DNA from: Trichosphaerium sp. ATCC 40318
Lineage: Eukaryota; Discosea; Flabellinia; Trichosidae
Assembly (NCBI GenBank): GCA_038496445.1
Contig: JALMLS010000216.1
Span: 124,001 to 188,000, forward strand
Reading direction: 5' to 3'
DNA: 64,000 nt
Part shown: piece after piece, positions 36,221-48,113 of the stretch
How the letters are laid out: every line of letters starts with the position of its first letter
How positions within the stretch are numbered: position 1 is the first letter of the stretch
Notes under the pieces: model-generated
Told to the model about the DNA's origin: nothing
The model's input: the letters and a program-made list of their open reading frames with translations, nothing else
Database searches by the model: none
Translations under genes and position numbers: made by a program

Positions 36221-36589
36221 TGAATAAATAGCTTTAAAAACAGTCAAACAATATTGTTCTTCGGATTTCCTTGAACGGCAGGCCCAGTCCTTATTGGGAG
36301 CGCTTCAAAAGTGCAATCTTTGGTTTAGTACGCGAGTTTAGATATCGCTATATTCTGTACTGGGTTAATTATGGGTTTTGGCAATAAATCTCGGAATAAC
36401 GTTTGATGACATCAAAATACGTCTAAATACACAAGGAGCGTATTTCAGTATTACTTGGCCACTTAGAACAGGTTGTTTCATTCGGAATAACCGGTTTTGA
36501 ATAACTGCGGTCGGAAAAATAAGAGTCCGTAAGTCAAAAGCGGAAAAATAGATATCACCATAATATTTACTCCTGACAATCATAACAAC
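36221..36589. other. Intergenic
   Basis: No supported exon. A minus-strand frame (36365-36607) overlaps the next gene's start and shows no family pattern. Confidence 0.4.
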
Positions 36590-39500
36590 ATGAGCGCTTG
36601 GGCACAAGGATCATTCTTATTGTATGGACTAAAGTTCTTTACAAAGTCTAGCTTCGAGAAATCAGCAAAATCTAAAAAATGGGAGGATTTACATCAAAAA
36701 GACCTCAAAGGGTTTTCTATCATTGTGACAGGAGGTAACAAGCGATTTACTGCTAGTTTAGTATACTAATCTATTACTAGCCAATGCCGGCTTGGGTTAC
36801 TCATCCAGTATGTACTTTGCAGAGCGTGGAGCAACGTTACACATGGTACGGAGCGTTTTAAAAGACTAGCAACTAATTTTTTTTAACAAGCTGTGTCGAA
36901 GCCCTGAACGTGGTGGAAAAGCGCAAGACGCCATCAAAGAAGCATCTGGTAATGATAATGTTCATTTACACATCTGCGATCTTTCAAAACAAACAGACAT
37001 TCACAAATTCGTCAAGAAGTTCATCACTGATGGTCACAGCGTAGATGTTTTGGTGAGTAGCTTAAAAAACCGTTACAGCGTAAATTGACACTGGGTAGGT
37101 GAATAACGCTGGTGTTTTACTACAAAAACGAACTGAGACTGAAGAAGGCATTGAGACTACTCTAGCCGTTAATACAGTGTCCACATACTTGCTCACATAT
37201 CTCCTCTTGCCAGTTCTTATTAAAAGCAAACGTCCTAGAGTCGTCATTGTATCATCAGGTACTCTAATCTTAAACCATTTTATTAAAAAAAAAGAACAAG
37301 CAAATCTTTAAATGAGTTCTTTCGCTTATACAGTTAGGTGGCGCTTTAACGCAAGGTCTCGATATAAGAGATAACTATGAAGATAAAAAATGGACAGGAA
37401 TGGCATCTGTACGTATTTATTAGAGCCCGCAAACCAAAAAAAATGCTAACAACATTAGTATGCCAAAACAAAACGTCAACAAATTTGTTTGACTGAGAGG
37501 TTTGATGAGATGTTTGGTGACCTTGGTATCGGATTTTACGCTTGTCATCCTGGTTGGGCAGCTACTCCTGGTGTCATTTCATCCATCCCTGAGTTCTATG
37601 GAAAGTTGAAGGTAATTAAATGAACTACAGTTGGTTTTTTGAACAATGTCTTACCAATCCTTTTAGAAAAAGTTTAGAACCCAAGAGCAAGGCGCAGATA
37701 TTATCTGCTGGTTAGCTGTTACAGATAATTTGTCAAGCAAACAGAGCGGATTATTCTTCAGGTAAAGACCTTGAAGTCAATATTTTAGTATTTAATTTCT
37801 TCTTCTGACGTTCTTTTTTCAGAGATCGCAAAAAGGAGCTTAAAGATTTCTGTATTTCAAGCACCCCTTATACTAAAAAAGAAGCCCTTGACTTCTGGGC
37901 ATGGTGTGGTGAGCTAACAAAATACCCTGGCACTGAGAAACTATCCATCATGGCCGTAAGTATATTTTATTCAACTCATTTTGGTTTTTTCCATTTTGAC
38001 ATGTGTCACTTGACGTTGCCACCAAAAATCATTTTGACGTAATTTTTAGGACCTCCAAAAGAGACAAAACTCTGCTAAGGAGACTCGTAAACTTGCTATG
38101 AAGATGAAAAGTACTGTTACTGTAAAATCTCACGGTGGTTTTACAGGCAATAAGTTCCCTAATACATTCACTGGTACGTCTTTTACTTGCTTTTTGTTTT
38201 AAATACATCGCTTGTGATGAGAAAATCAGTGACACGAAGCTCGAAAGAGCATCATGTGGAACTTGTTTGATATCTGAAGCATGTAATTTTACATGAGAAA
38301 AAAAAAGTGGAAAGCTTTTGAAGTATTTCGTTCTGTGACTTACATGTCCTTAAAGGAAAGGAAGCAATCGATTTCATTGTTTCTGATTGTGGACTAAGCC
38401 GTGAGATGGCAATTAAGAGAGCTGAGGACTTGCGTGTTGAAGGTTTCTTTGCAAATATTGAAGACGCAACCAAACCTGTAACAGATAGCGCAAAGGACTT
38501 TTATGCATTCTATAATGTTCCAACAAGTGCTGATATTAAAGAACGTGTATCTGACGAATGGGTAAAGAATATGGTTGATAGATTAGATGTTGATGTACGC
38601 ACAAGCCACGCCCAAAGAGTGTTGTACAGATTCTTACTTTTTTCCTTCTTTTTAGAATATCTCTGGTAAATGGACACCAAAAGGAAAAGAACAAACTGAA
38701 TACCAAGTCTACGTACAAGATGAGCCTGGAACAGCATTGAAAGTATTCAAATGTGTATTACCATTACCAAATGTATCTGGAGAGTCTGTTGTGAATCTCT
38801 TGCACTCAGAGATGATTGAGAGACATGCAGAGTGGAATAAGACTTATATTTCTGGATTTATCGCTAAAAAAGTATCTGATCATGTTAATGTCCAATACTG
38901 GGCCTACAAAGTAGCGTAAGTAGAAATCGAGAGTTTTATTTTAGCGTTCTATTTTTCTTGGTTTTTTCTTGTTAATTTGCTTTTAGTGTACCTGGTGTAT
39001 CCAACAGAGACTTTGCTGTTGCACGCCGTCTTATTATCAAAGAAGATGGTACAATCATTATCGTTGATAGATCCATCGATGCGTATGTAGTCCGTTTTTG
39101 TTGAAAAAACTCTGAATTGATATAACCTTTTACTTGCTTACCTTGTTCGTTTTAGTATCCCACCCAAAAAAGGATTCGTCCGTTGTAACCTATCATTCAA
39201 TGTTAGATATTTCAAACCTCTCGAAGACTCTAAGGGTTACACTTTTTACTACATGAACTTGACTGATCTAATGGTACACGTTGTAACTTTTTTTTTTATT
39301 ACGTTCTCCAAAGTCTCTTTCTGACTCAATTGTTAAAGGGATCTCTTCCAAAATCATTAAGTAACGCAGCTAATGCCGGTGTATCCATCAAAGAGATGAA
39401 AGAAGTTAGGGTACGTGATGACAGTGAATATTTAAAATTTTATTGCTTTGTATTCATTTTTTGCTATTAGGAGATTTGCCAAGAAGATACACGCTATAAT

Positions 39501-39665
39501 GAGGAAGAAGATGAATCTCTTGTTGATATGCTATCATCTGAAAGTACAGAAGAAGTTGCCCCTAGAAAGAAAAAATCTAGTCCTAAAGAAGATGAGGAAC
39601 CAAAGGAGGTAAAAAAGGAAGATGACACCAAAAAATCTGATACAGAAGAAAAAGATGAGGCCTAA
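36590..39665 (+). CDS. SDR-DEP-START three-domain fusion protein
   Basis: Part 1 is a short-chain dehydrogenase like DHRS12. It has the NAD(P) motif TGANAGLGY (split by an intron), VNNAGVLL, VIVSSG, the catalytic YAKTK and CHPGWAATPGV. Part 2, from about 38125, is a DEP domain (GGFTGNKFPNTFTGKEAIDF, then AEDLRVEGFFANI). Part 3 is a START lipid-binding domain: LLHSEMIERHAEWNKTY, YWAYKVA, RDFAVARRLIIKEDGT and DAIPPKKGFVRC. An acidic Lys/Glu tail closes it at TAA 39665. All junctions are in phase, with no stop between domains. An intron at about 37957-38049 joins SDR to DEP directly (ATG GCC, then GAC CTC). The likely role is a membrane-associated oxidoreductase acting on a lipid, which is inference. 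Confidence 0.88.
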
Positions 39666-39981
39666 GCATACAAAGTTAGTGCTTTTCAACACGTGTAAAT
39701 AAACTGGTTTCATCGTGAACACAGTTCTATGCTCGCTTATAAGAACACTGTTTTCAAGGCGTGGAACAACAAAGCAAAGAATTTGAAATAGAACTGTTTT
39801 TTTTACAAATTGTTTCATCAATTCAAAAAAGTACAGCTTCTTCCATTTATTTACTTAACCCAGCTTCTACATTCGCAACAAATTGACGCGTTATCTTGAA
39901 ACGAAAAGTACGTAATAAAGTTGATAAAAATTGCTGGGTTTGGAATCTTTTAGCGCGTGTAATTTAAACCGTAAATACATC

Positions 39982-40880
39982 ATGGAAAAGCTCCAGAAAG
40001 CTTCTGGCATGCCATTCTACACTATGATGCTGTGGCATTTTGTATCTCTACTCGCAAGCTCAATCTTCATCGTACGTGTAGTATTACGTATTATTGAGTG
40101 AATGACGCTCGTTTAACTACAAAGCGCGAATAATACGCATTAATTCGGGATAATTCGCGTTCAAATTGCTCCGAGAACGTAGTAAACCTCCTTACGCTTA
40201 AACAACTGTTTCCTACCTCTTCTCATGATTGGTTTTTGTAGTCATGGGCTTTACAACACGTACCGCCATTAGCGTCGATGGGTGCATTCAATGTGTTAAC
40301 TATAGTGTCAACTGGTTTCGATCTACTGTTTTTCGGTTGGATCTACCTAGAAGACTACTATTGGCTTACAAATAGCGAACGTACGCATACAAGTATAAAA
40401 GTGGCTATTTTGTCCCAACATTTAAACAACGCTGTTGCAGCTTGCTTAAAAGTACACGCCTGTGAACAAACAAAATATATACGCGCAAATATAACCTCTA
40501 AACGCCATACAAGCCTTTTTGAAAAGAAAAAAAAACAAATTTTTTTGGAATTTGTCTTGTTTGTGTTCTCACTTCTCCACAGAGCCTGGCCGCTCTTCGA
40601 TTACAAAATTGCTCCTTTCTCTGGCATTCTTAACAAAAGCAATCATGTCAAGTTGGTATTGGACAAAGGTTATGACACTACATAATGATTTGAACGAACT
40701 CATGTAAGCTTGAAACAAAAGCCATTTGGTGCTTTTTTTTTTTGAACAAGATATTAACTTTATGGTTTCAGATTACCTGGTACACCTTCAGTGTTGATAA
40801 ACTACTTATACACAGCATCAACTATAATGGTGCTTATTGAGGTTTTAAGTATCAGTCACTGGACGACGTACGTTCCGTAG
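39982..40880 (+). CDS. Four-helix membrane protein, unknown
   Basis: Four exons joined in phase encode about 155 residues with four hydrophobic spans: MMLWHFVSLLASSIFI, FNVLTIVSTGFDLLFFGW, KLLLSLAFLTKAIMSSWYW and YTASTIMVLIEVL. Start ATG 39982 ends its exon at a GTACGT donor, and the stop TAG falls at 40880 after SHWTTYVP. The topology suggests both ends in the cytosol. No family is recognised. Confidence 0.6.
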
Positions 40881-41186
40881 TTTAATCTAAACGGTCTCCT
40901 AGATTTTTGATATTTTCTCCCTCGTACGATGCTTATATTTTACTAGTACCAAGAAGTCGTACAAGAGAGATTGAGAATTACCTAGCTGCATTTTTTATTA
41001 TAACAACACTCAACAATCCGCTTTCTCTGAGAGAAGATAATAAACAAGTAAAAAAAAATCAAGCGCTGTAGTTTTTTCCCAGTTACCATTATAATCGTCC
41101 GTTGGAAGCAAGACTCAGAGGCCTTGTCGATGGGTACAACTGGGATAAATTTTGTAGTCTAGACATAGAGATGAAGTCAATTTGTT

Positions 41187-43566
41187 TTATGATACACTTA
41201 TTTTTTTTACAGGTTTTGTTGGCATTATTTTTTTTCTTTCAGAATGTTTTTTTGTTTATGTAGGGGAAAATGGAAATCAGGGTTAGGTAAGAACGAGTCA
41301 CCAACAAATGTGAAGCTGATAACATGTGTTGTCAAGAAATCACGCAATCCTTTTCCATTCTTATCTTGCTTACAATAATGACTAGACAGAAAGTTAACAC
41401 GAACTTTAGAAATGAAAAGAAAAGTTCAAGTTGAGTCGTACTCTCTGAAATAGTCATTGGACACAATACAACCTTCTATATCCATAGCGTGTTGTATCAT
41501 ATAAGAGTCATCATAATCTTTTGAAGGAGTCAGAATAAGCTCTCCTTTAGATACAAGTGACTGAAGAAAAGCTAAAAAAAACCAACAAGTCAGCTAACAA
41601 AAATAGAACAAAACCAAAACTACATACGCTTGTGATCAACTTGGTTACCCTTCCAACTTCCAGACACTAAATACAAAATGTGAATCACAGTATCAATAAG
41701 AAAGTAAATCGTAATGACAAAGGCAACAAACATACATAGGTAATTCTCAGGAAGAAAAGTGATAACCTCGTGTCCTTTTTTTGAGTAATAGTTTATAACA
41801 TGCTTAATACCCATAGTAGAGAATGTACTATTCCCATGTTTCATAGCAACATTAGCTCCATCCAATATAATCTTAGGTAAATAAACAGGCTCTTTATCTT
41901 TGCCAACATTTTTCTCAACATCTCCGTCTGTTGAAGTACCAGAAACAACTGGAATTCCTCCTGCATGTCCTTCTCCTTTTCCTTCTTTGTTATTTAGAGG
42001 TGAATAGTTCAATATGAACTTATCATGTTCCCAAAACTTTTTAGAACTACTTGAATGTCTCTGTCTCTTAAAATACGCTGGCGATCTTTCTCTATTACTG
42101 TTACCTCCATTTTTCCTTTTTTTCAATGGTAAACCTGTTGTTGACTTGACACTTGGCAACTTTGATACTTTGTTTTGTATTTTGTAGTCAGTACAAGTTC
42201 TTAAGTACTCTGATAGTTTTGGTAATCCATGTTGTTGTAATGCGTCATTCGCTGATTTACCCAATGTGTTTTTAAAGGCAGTACTAAGATCTACAATATC
42301 TGAATATTGTCCACTTGAAATAAGGCTTTGAATTGTTTCAATAACTTGTTCTTTTGTTACTAATTCTTCTTCTGTAATTGATTCTTCATCTTCTTCATCA
42401 ATGTTAACTACGTCGCTTGATTTTTTGTCTTTGGGTTGTTTTTTAAGTAATTTGTTAGCTTGTTGCTTTTGTAGTTGTGTTATCGATGTTGGTGCTACTT
42501 TTTGTTTCTTTGATGTCATAAGAGAAAATTGTTTTTGATGTTTTTTGTTTTTGGTATTGACACGATCAAGAGGGTTAGGTGATTCTTCGAAAGGCATAAC
42601 GTCTGGATCAGCAACACCTTTAGGAAGTGGCATAGATTCATTAAAGTACGTCAACCCTTCTTGCTTTATAAATTTTGACTTGACATGGTTAGATTCTAAT
42701 AGTTGTATTAGCTGATGAGCGTGCTTCGCAATTGCACAAATAAAAATGTGTACGTTTTGGTAACTCATCTCTCTTAATGACAACTTTTTTGATTAGGTTT
42801 ATATCAGATGGAAGTGTCAAATTATCAAACGTGATGCCATAACACTAGAAAAAGTCTATGAGTACTATTTTGTTAAAAATCAAGTGATTATTGTGTTCGA
42901 AGAACGCACAAATAGGACTTCTCTGTGTTGTTCAAATACATCTTGAAGCCCAGGTTGTGGAGGAAGAAATGCAGCAAGTCCATGAGGGTCAGGTATAAAC
43001 TCTTCAGGAGGATAGTAATCTGTGTAAATATCCATATCTTGAGTTTCGTTGTATGCACCATAGTCATAATTTTGTTCAGAGTAATCATCGTGTGGGTACT
43101 CTTGATATTCTTGTTCGGGGTAATAACCTTCTTGATATTCATGATGCTTTGGTGGCGCGGGTTGTTCCATTATACAACAAACCATAGCTGGTTGCGGATT
43201 TTGAAAAACGAAGTTTGAATCGTTGTAGAAATTTTCGCCTTCTGGATTGGTATTGGTATGCGTTTCATCACGTGCGTTATTGTTTATGTGTTTTTTGTTA
43301 ATATTTGGAGGTACTGAAATATTTTCGTTTGTATTGTAGCCCTGGGATTGAGACGAAAGAGAAGCGTAGCTCTGCGTTGGAGCAATATTTTGGAAATGTT
43401 TTTCAACCGCTTTTTTTTCTTCGCGTTGGTTTTTGTAAATGTCTCCCAGAGAACGAATAGTTATGTTTTTTGTAATTGGTGCAGCCGCTTTAGAGTCTAC
43501 AAGTTGAGGAGCTCTAAATATTTTGTTAGCGCGTAATGGCAGCTCAATGTTTGTTGATGGTTTCAA
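41187..43566 (-). CDS. NYN-domain (Regnase/ZC3H12-like) ribonuclease with disordered N-terminus
   Basis: The C-terminal part has the PIN-like NYN fold: PKIILDGANVAMKHGN with the catalytic Asp, GIKHVINYYSKKGHEVITFL, SKGELILTPSKDYDDSYM, GCIVSNDYFR and the closing FVGDSFLPNPDFHFP. Such enzymes degrade mRNA in a regulated way. Before it lie a Lys-rich disordered tract (about 42100-42550) and, from ATG 43566, about 220 Gln/Pro/Tyr-rich residues. The two long open frames meet at about 42784-42880. A GTGCGT donor with the exon YGITFDNLTLPSDINLI bridges part of that gap, but the last phase change is unresolved, so these could be two tandem genes. No CCCH finger is visible. Confidence 0.7.
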
Positions 43567-44036
43567 ATGGTTAAAGGATTGGAGTTAGATGAGTGGTTGG
43601 TTTGTTAGAATTGATTTTTTGTAGAATTGTGTAGATTGCCCGAAATTAACGCTCTTTAACGTAGTGGAGCGTTGTAAATGCGTGACAAAGCGCGTATAGG
43701 TAAATGTGGTATTTTCTAGCAATTTCTAACAAAACTCACCTATAGCATGCTAAAAGGAGTTAACATAACCAAGTAGAACGTCACGTACGCGTTTCAGGAT
43801 CGACAGCTACATGCGTCAATTCTGAGCTTGTTCCGCCACTAAATCCTTCCATTGAGCACCTGAAATACTATTGAATCAACGGCGGGTTGTATAAGGCACT
43901 ATAAACATATAAAGAATGTGAGCTATGGTTGGTTTTGGCAATCAAATCGCCGGCAAAAATTCCACCAAAAACGGCTTGTTTTTTTAGTGAATAAGTTCAA
44001 ATCAACTAAAATCTCTCAAAAACCATAAAACACAAC
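43567..44036. promoter_or_regulatory. Divergent upstream region of NYN and NUDIX genes
   Basis: About 470 bp between two divergent starts, AT-rich, no exon recognised. Confidence 0.35.
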
Positions 44037-45037
44037 ATGGCAAAGGAGATAAAGCGAGAGACGTTACACTCTACAAAATGGGTTAAGCTCACGCAGATAA
44101 CATACCAAGACAGCAACAAAGTTGAACGGGTGCGGTTGCTACACGATAGCACAGTCCTAAATGAATATTTGTAGAAATGGGATCTCATTGAACGTGCCAC
44201 ACGCGTAGGAGACGTAGATGGTATTTTTTTGATTACCAGAGCGTATACTAACTATATTTTTAAGCCGTTGAGGTTTTGGCCCAAATTGTAGAACCAAACA
44301 AGCCAACAGAGATCATTTTGGTTTCTCAGTATCGCCCACCATTAGGCTGTGTTTGTCTCGAGTTTCCAGCAGGTTCGTTTAACAATTTTGAACTCATTGA
44401 GTGCTTAAAAACTTCCAGGACTTGTTGATGAAGGAGAGAGCGCGGAGACTGCTGCATTGCGTGAACTCAAAGAGGTTAAAGCCATTCATGAAGGTCAAAA
44501 GATACTAAACAGAATAGGAAACAGGTTATATTGGAAAAGTAAAGCACTCTTCAATTCTAAGCGCATATGAGCCAGGTACGTTTTATATAACACACAGTTG
44601 GAGTAACTGTATTCTTTAGGGCTTACAAGTGCAACATTTAAGTTTGTTCACGTGACGGTACAGTACTTTCAAGAAAGAATTTCCGTAATTTTATTACTAG
44701 GTTGATAAAACGCTTGAAGAGAACAAACATCCCGTGCAAGAGCTAGAGGTGCGTAGTAGTATTTAAATAAATACAATTTAACCTTCTTACGCTTCAGGAC
44801 ACTGAGGATATTATCGTACACGTCGTGCCACTAGCCAAACTTTACCCGCATATTACAGGTTTGTAAATTTTTTTCATTTATTTTTTTTAGTCAACGGCTG
44901 TTCACTCTACGGAGTACTTTTCGAATATTGTGTTTATTTTCATTGTAGATTTATGCGCTAAAAATAAATGGATGATGGACGGAAAGTTGTATACTTTTGC
45001 TTACAGTCTGCAAGCTGCTCAAGAAATGTTGAAGTAA
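44037..45037 (+). CDS. ADP-sugar pyrophosphatase (NUDIX, NUDT5-like)
   Basis: The protein would hydrolyse ADP-ribose or related ADP-sugars to AMP and sugar phosphate. Exons give MAKEIKRETLHSTKWV, QIVEPNKPTEIILVSQYRPP, LEFPAG and the complete NUDIX box in GLVDEGESAETAALREL followed, across an intron, by KEETGYIG (all the metal-binding Glu present). Then come TFKFVHVTVD and a C-terminal helix ending LQAAQEMLK. The length is about 200 residues, normal for the family. Start ATG 44037, stop TAA 45037. Confidence 0.88.
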
Positions 45038-45076
45038 TGAATAAGTAGATAAAGTATCTTTGCTAGAAAGTAGTCT

Positions 45077-45893
45077 TCAGTTGCGTGGCCCTAGCCATTC
45101 TATACCCAACTCTTCAATTGCCTCTGTTGTAATCTTAGCAGAATGGAGTGTTCGGATTGTTTTGAGATTAACAAAAAAGAAGTGAGAGACTTTCAAGATT
45201 GACCAATTGTTTCAAACTTGAGTTGGTTATGTTCTGACAACCTAGCAATGATAGGTGTTTGACGTTTATCAATGATTTGATTCCATCATCTGTCAATGAT
45301 GGTCCATGATATATATGAAGTGTATGTGTATTACCAAGGTATTTGAGCCATGAATCTAGCGGCCAACTTATTTTAATAGTGTGCACTTGTTGTAGTGCTT
45401 TTATCCCTTCAACAGTAATGTTATTACACCCAAAAAGGTTAATTGTGTGGACATTAGCAAGAGCCTTCAATGAAACATCAGATATGTCTGATGAGCTAAT
45501 GTCAATAGAATGAAGGCAGTGTTTACCTCCTTGGCATAAGGTAAGAATGATATCATCAGTTACATTTAAGTGTGATAGATCTAAAGTGTGTACACCAGAA
45601 AGGATAATTAAGTCATTCATTGATACCTTTCCCCTTTTATCACGAACAACTATTGAAGTATTTTTAAGCAAAGGACTGCCTTTAATGACATCAAAGTCTG
45701 ATGATTTTCTTAATTCTATTGATGTAAACCCAATATTGTATCTAATGATATTATTGAACACGTGAGATACTGCTGAAGTTGATATTAGCTCCTCTCTTGT
45801 TAAATTACGTAAAATATATGTTAATATCTCTGGTGGGCACTCAATGAGAGAACAAACACGTGTTATAACCTTTGGCAACTCATGAGCACACAT
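45077..45893 (-). pseudogene. F-box-like/LRR gene C, frameshifted near the 3' end
   Basis: The open frame from ATG 45893 gives 241 residues. An F-box-like start (ECPPEILTYILRNLTREELI) is followed by LRRs with the family strand (SGVHTLDLSHLNVTDD, ANVHTINLFGCNNITVEGI). It stops at 45168 after LESLSLLFC. Deleting one T from the T-run at that point restores 31 further residues of LRR-like sequence (VNLKTIRTLHSAKITTEAIE) to a stop at 45077. Either this is a sequencing error or the gene has a fresh 3' lesion. It is otherwise intronless like its paralogues. Confidence 0.7.
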
Positions 45894-46068
45894 GTTGTTT
45901 TGTTACGCTAAGGTATTGTAACTCGGGTTTTAAGATTGAAGAGGTTCCAATAGACTAACGCCAAGTTGTTCACTATTGGTTGTCAAACTTATTCTCACAA
46001 CCGTTTTTCTTCAGATTGATTAACTCTCGGAATAACTACAACAACAATAGCGTTTACAGCCTGTATTA
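45894..46068. promoter_or_regulatory. Divergent upstream region of LRR genes C and D
   Basis: The two paralogous LRR genes are head to head across about 175 bp. A CACGTG lies just inside gene C at about 45761. Confidence 0.45.
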
Positions 46069-46950
46069 ATGTCAAAACGCCACCCAGATACTGCAGATGA
46101 AAGGTATAACACATTATCGCTCTTTTAACTAGTCTAACAACACAGCAGTGCCGAATTAAGCATTTTGGACTTGCCTACAGAGATTGTAGCTCATATTTTA
46201 CTATTTACAACAAAAGCACGTTTTGCAGCTTGTCAATCGTGTCAGTGCCTTGCTGCTATCATTCACGACGTTATTGGCTATGATCATGTCATAATTTCAA
46301 GTGTAGATGAAGTAAAAGCGCTGTTAAAACATTCTAGTGCTCTCCAACAAACAAAAATAAGGATCCAAAGTGACTCTCCAGACAGTATTGTCAAAGAATT
46401 GGCTGGCGTTCATACCATAGACTTAGATGGAACGCCAGTCACAGACAAGGGCATTTCAGTATTGGCTGGTGTTCATACTATACACTTAGGTGGAACGTTA
46501 GTCACAGACAAAGGCATTTCAGCATTGGTTGGTGTTCATACCATATACTTAACTTCAACCTCAGTCACAGACAAAGGTATTTCATCATTAGTTGGAGTTC
46601 ATACGATTGGTATTAGCTATTGTTACAATATTACAGATGAAGGTGTTAAATCACTCAAAGGTGTTCATACTATAGACTTATCTGCAACATCGGTTACAGA
46701 TATAGGCATTTCAGCGTTATCTGGTGTTCATACAATACATCTTGAGTATTGTGATTATATCACAGATGAAGGCATCAAAGCGCTTTCTGGTGTTCATACA
46801 ATTGATATTGGCTATTGTGATAGCATTACAGATGAAGGTCTCAAAGCGCTTTCTGGTGTTCATACAATTGATATTAGCCATTGTTGTGGTGTCACAGAAG
46901 AAGGTATTAAGGCGCTTTCTGGTGTACATACGATCAAACGTTACAATTAG
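46069..46950 (+). CDS. F-box-like/LRR protein D
   Basis: A short first exon (ATG 46069 to 46103, MSKRHPDTADE) splices in phase to a long exon from about 46146. The F-box-like part reads DLPTEIVAHILLFTTKARFA with SCQCLAAIIHDVIGYD. Nine LRRs follow of almost constant form, GVHTIDLDGTPVTDKGI, alternating 21-residue 'T-type' and 24-residue 'C-type' units. At DNA level many units share long identical stretches such as GGTGTTCATAC, pointing to recent repeat duplication. The frame ends after an incomplete unit (GVHTIKRYN), so the array may be truncated. Confidence 0.85.
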
Positions 46951-47364
46951 ATATCTAGGAACTAAGCAACGTGAGCTAATTCCAAGCACAATCTTCGTAA
47001 AACAAACACAAAAAACCATACAATAAAAGCTGTTGCAATGTTCTTAAATAATACTACGAGAAACGTCTACGCAAATATGGTTTAACTTGTCGTATGCTGT
47101 GTAAGCCTTTAGTTTACAAAAACATGACTTTTTGTCGGTGAAGTTTCTATCTTGTCTGAAGTTAATCACGTGCCACGGGAAGTTTATAACAGGAAAATTC
47201 TGGTCTAGCAAATGCTTGAGTATAATTAAGCTTTTGAGACCTCAATATCTATTAATTAGCGGGTGACGTTTAAACAAAAAGTCAACTTTGTTAAAAATCA
47301 TTTAAATTAAGTAAGACTTGTCACCGCTGCTCACGGTTATTTTTTAATATCTAAAATAACCATC
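46951..47364. other. Intergenic
   Basis: AT-rich sequence with a CACGTG at about 47167 and no exon recognised. Confidence 0.4.
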
Positions 47365-47989
47365 ATGGCATACCCCTCTTATAACGACGGTATGTTTAAC
47401 GCTCAAAACTACACAACACGTTAAACCCAAGTAAAACGACATAATATCAGTTTACCTGGTGTGGTTATTATTTTTCACGTGGTTTTAAAGCCTAACACAC
47501 GTGTTGTCATTCAGGTTTTTTTTTTCTTTTGGCTCCTGACTGAGTTTTCTCATAGACCCAGCCGAAGATAGTTACAACGTTGGCGCAACCGGAGAGCAAC
47601 TACGAAGAACTGTTATCAAACCTGTCATTCGCGATGCGGTTTGCCATTCACTTCTCTCAGACCAAAATAGTAAGTTACCACCTTGTTTCTTCCATAACAG
47701 ACTCACATAACACAGACAATCTATTGCCTTCAGAAGTAGAAAGCGCCATAGATACAGCTGCCAAACAGTTTTACGAGGTGGCTATCGAACTGGGGTCCGA
47801 GTACGGACTTTGTAACCCGTTTTAGTTTACGCTTACTTTTTGCTACTTCTTAGGCAAGATATTGCTGACTTCTGCAAAGCACACGAGTGTATCTTGGCTG
47901 ATCTTGCTAAGTTAGAAGATGATTTACTTAGAAGCGCAACTGCGTTCAAAGAGGATTATTGCGCGAAATTGAAGAGGAACAATAACTGA
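47365..47989 (+). CDS. Small helical protein, unknown
   Basis: Four exons join in phase: MAYPSYND, then DPAEDSYNVGATGEQLRRTV and VIRDAVCHSLLSDQN, then LPSEVESAIDTAAKQFYEVA, then DIADFCKAHECILADLAKLE with DDLLRSATAFKEDYCAKLKR. About 140 residues, almost all predicted helix. The pattern of short helices separated by acidic loops recalls histone-fold or kinetochore-type subunits, but I cannot assign it. Start ATG 47365, TGA 47989. Confidence 0.55.
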
Positions 47990-48113
47990 ATAGTTGTAAT
48001 AAACTTACCCTTTTTTTTCTTTTTTTTTTGAACTAAAATTACCGGTTTTTGTACTTCGTTTATCATAAGTACACGTGCTTGACGGTTTTGTAACTATTGT
48101 ACAACTTTGTTAT

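Noticed and set aside
40870-40890. A 13-nt intron at the end of the four-helix protein gene
   Set aside because: Too short to splice. Reading straight through gives a stop two codons later.
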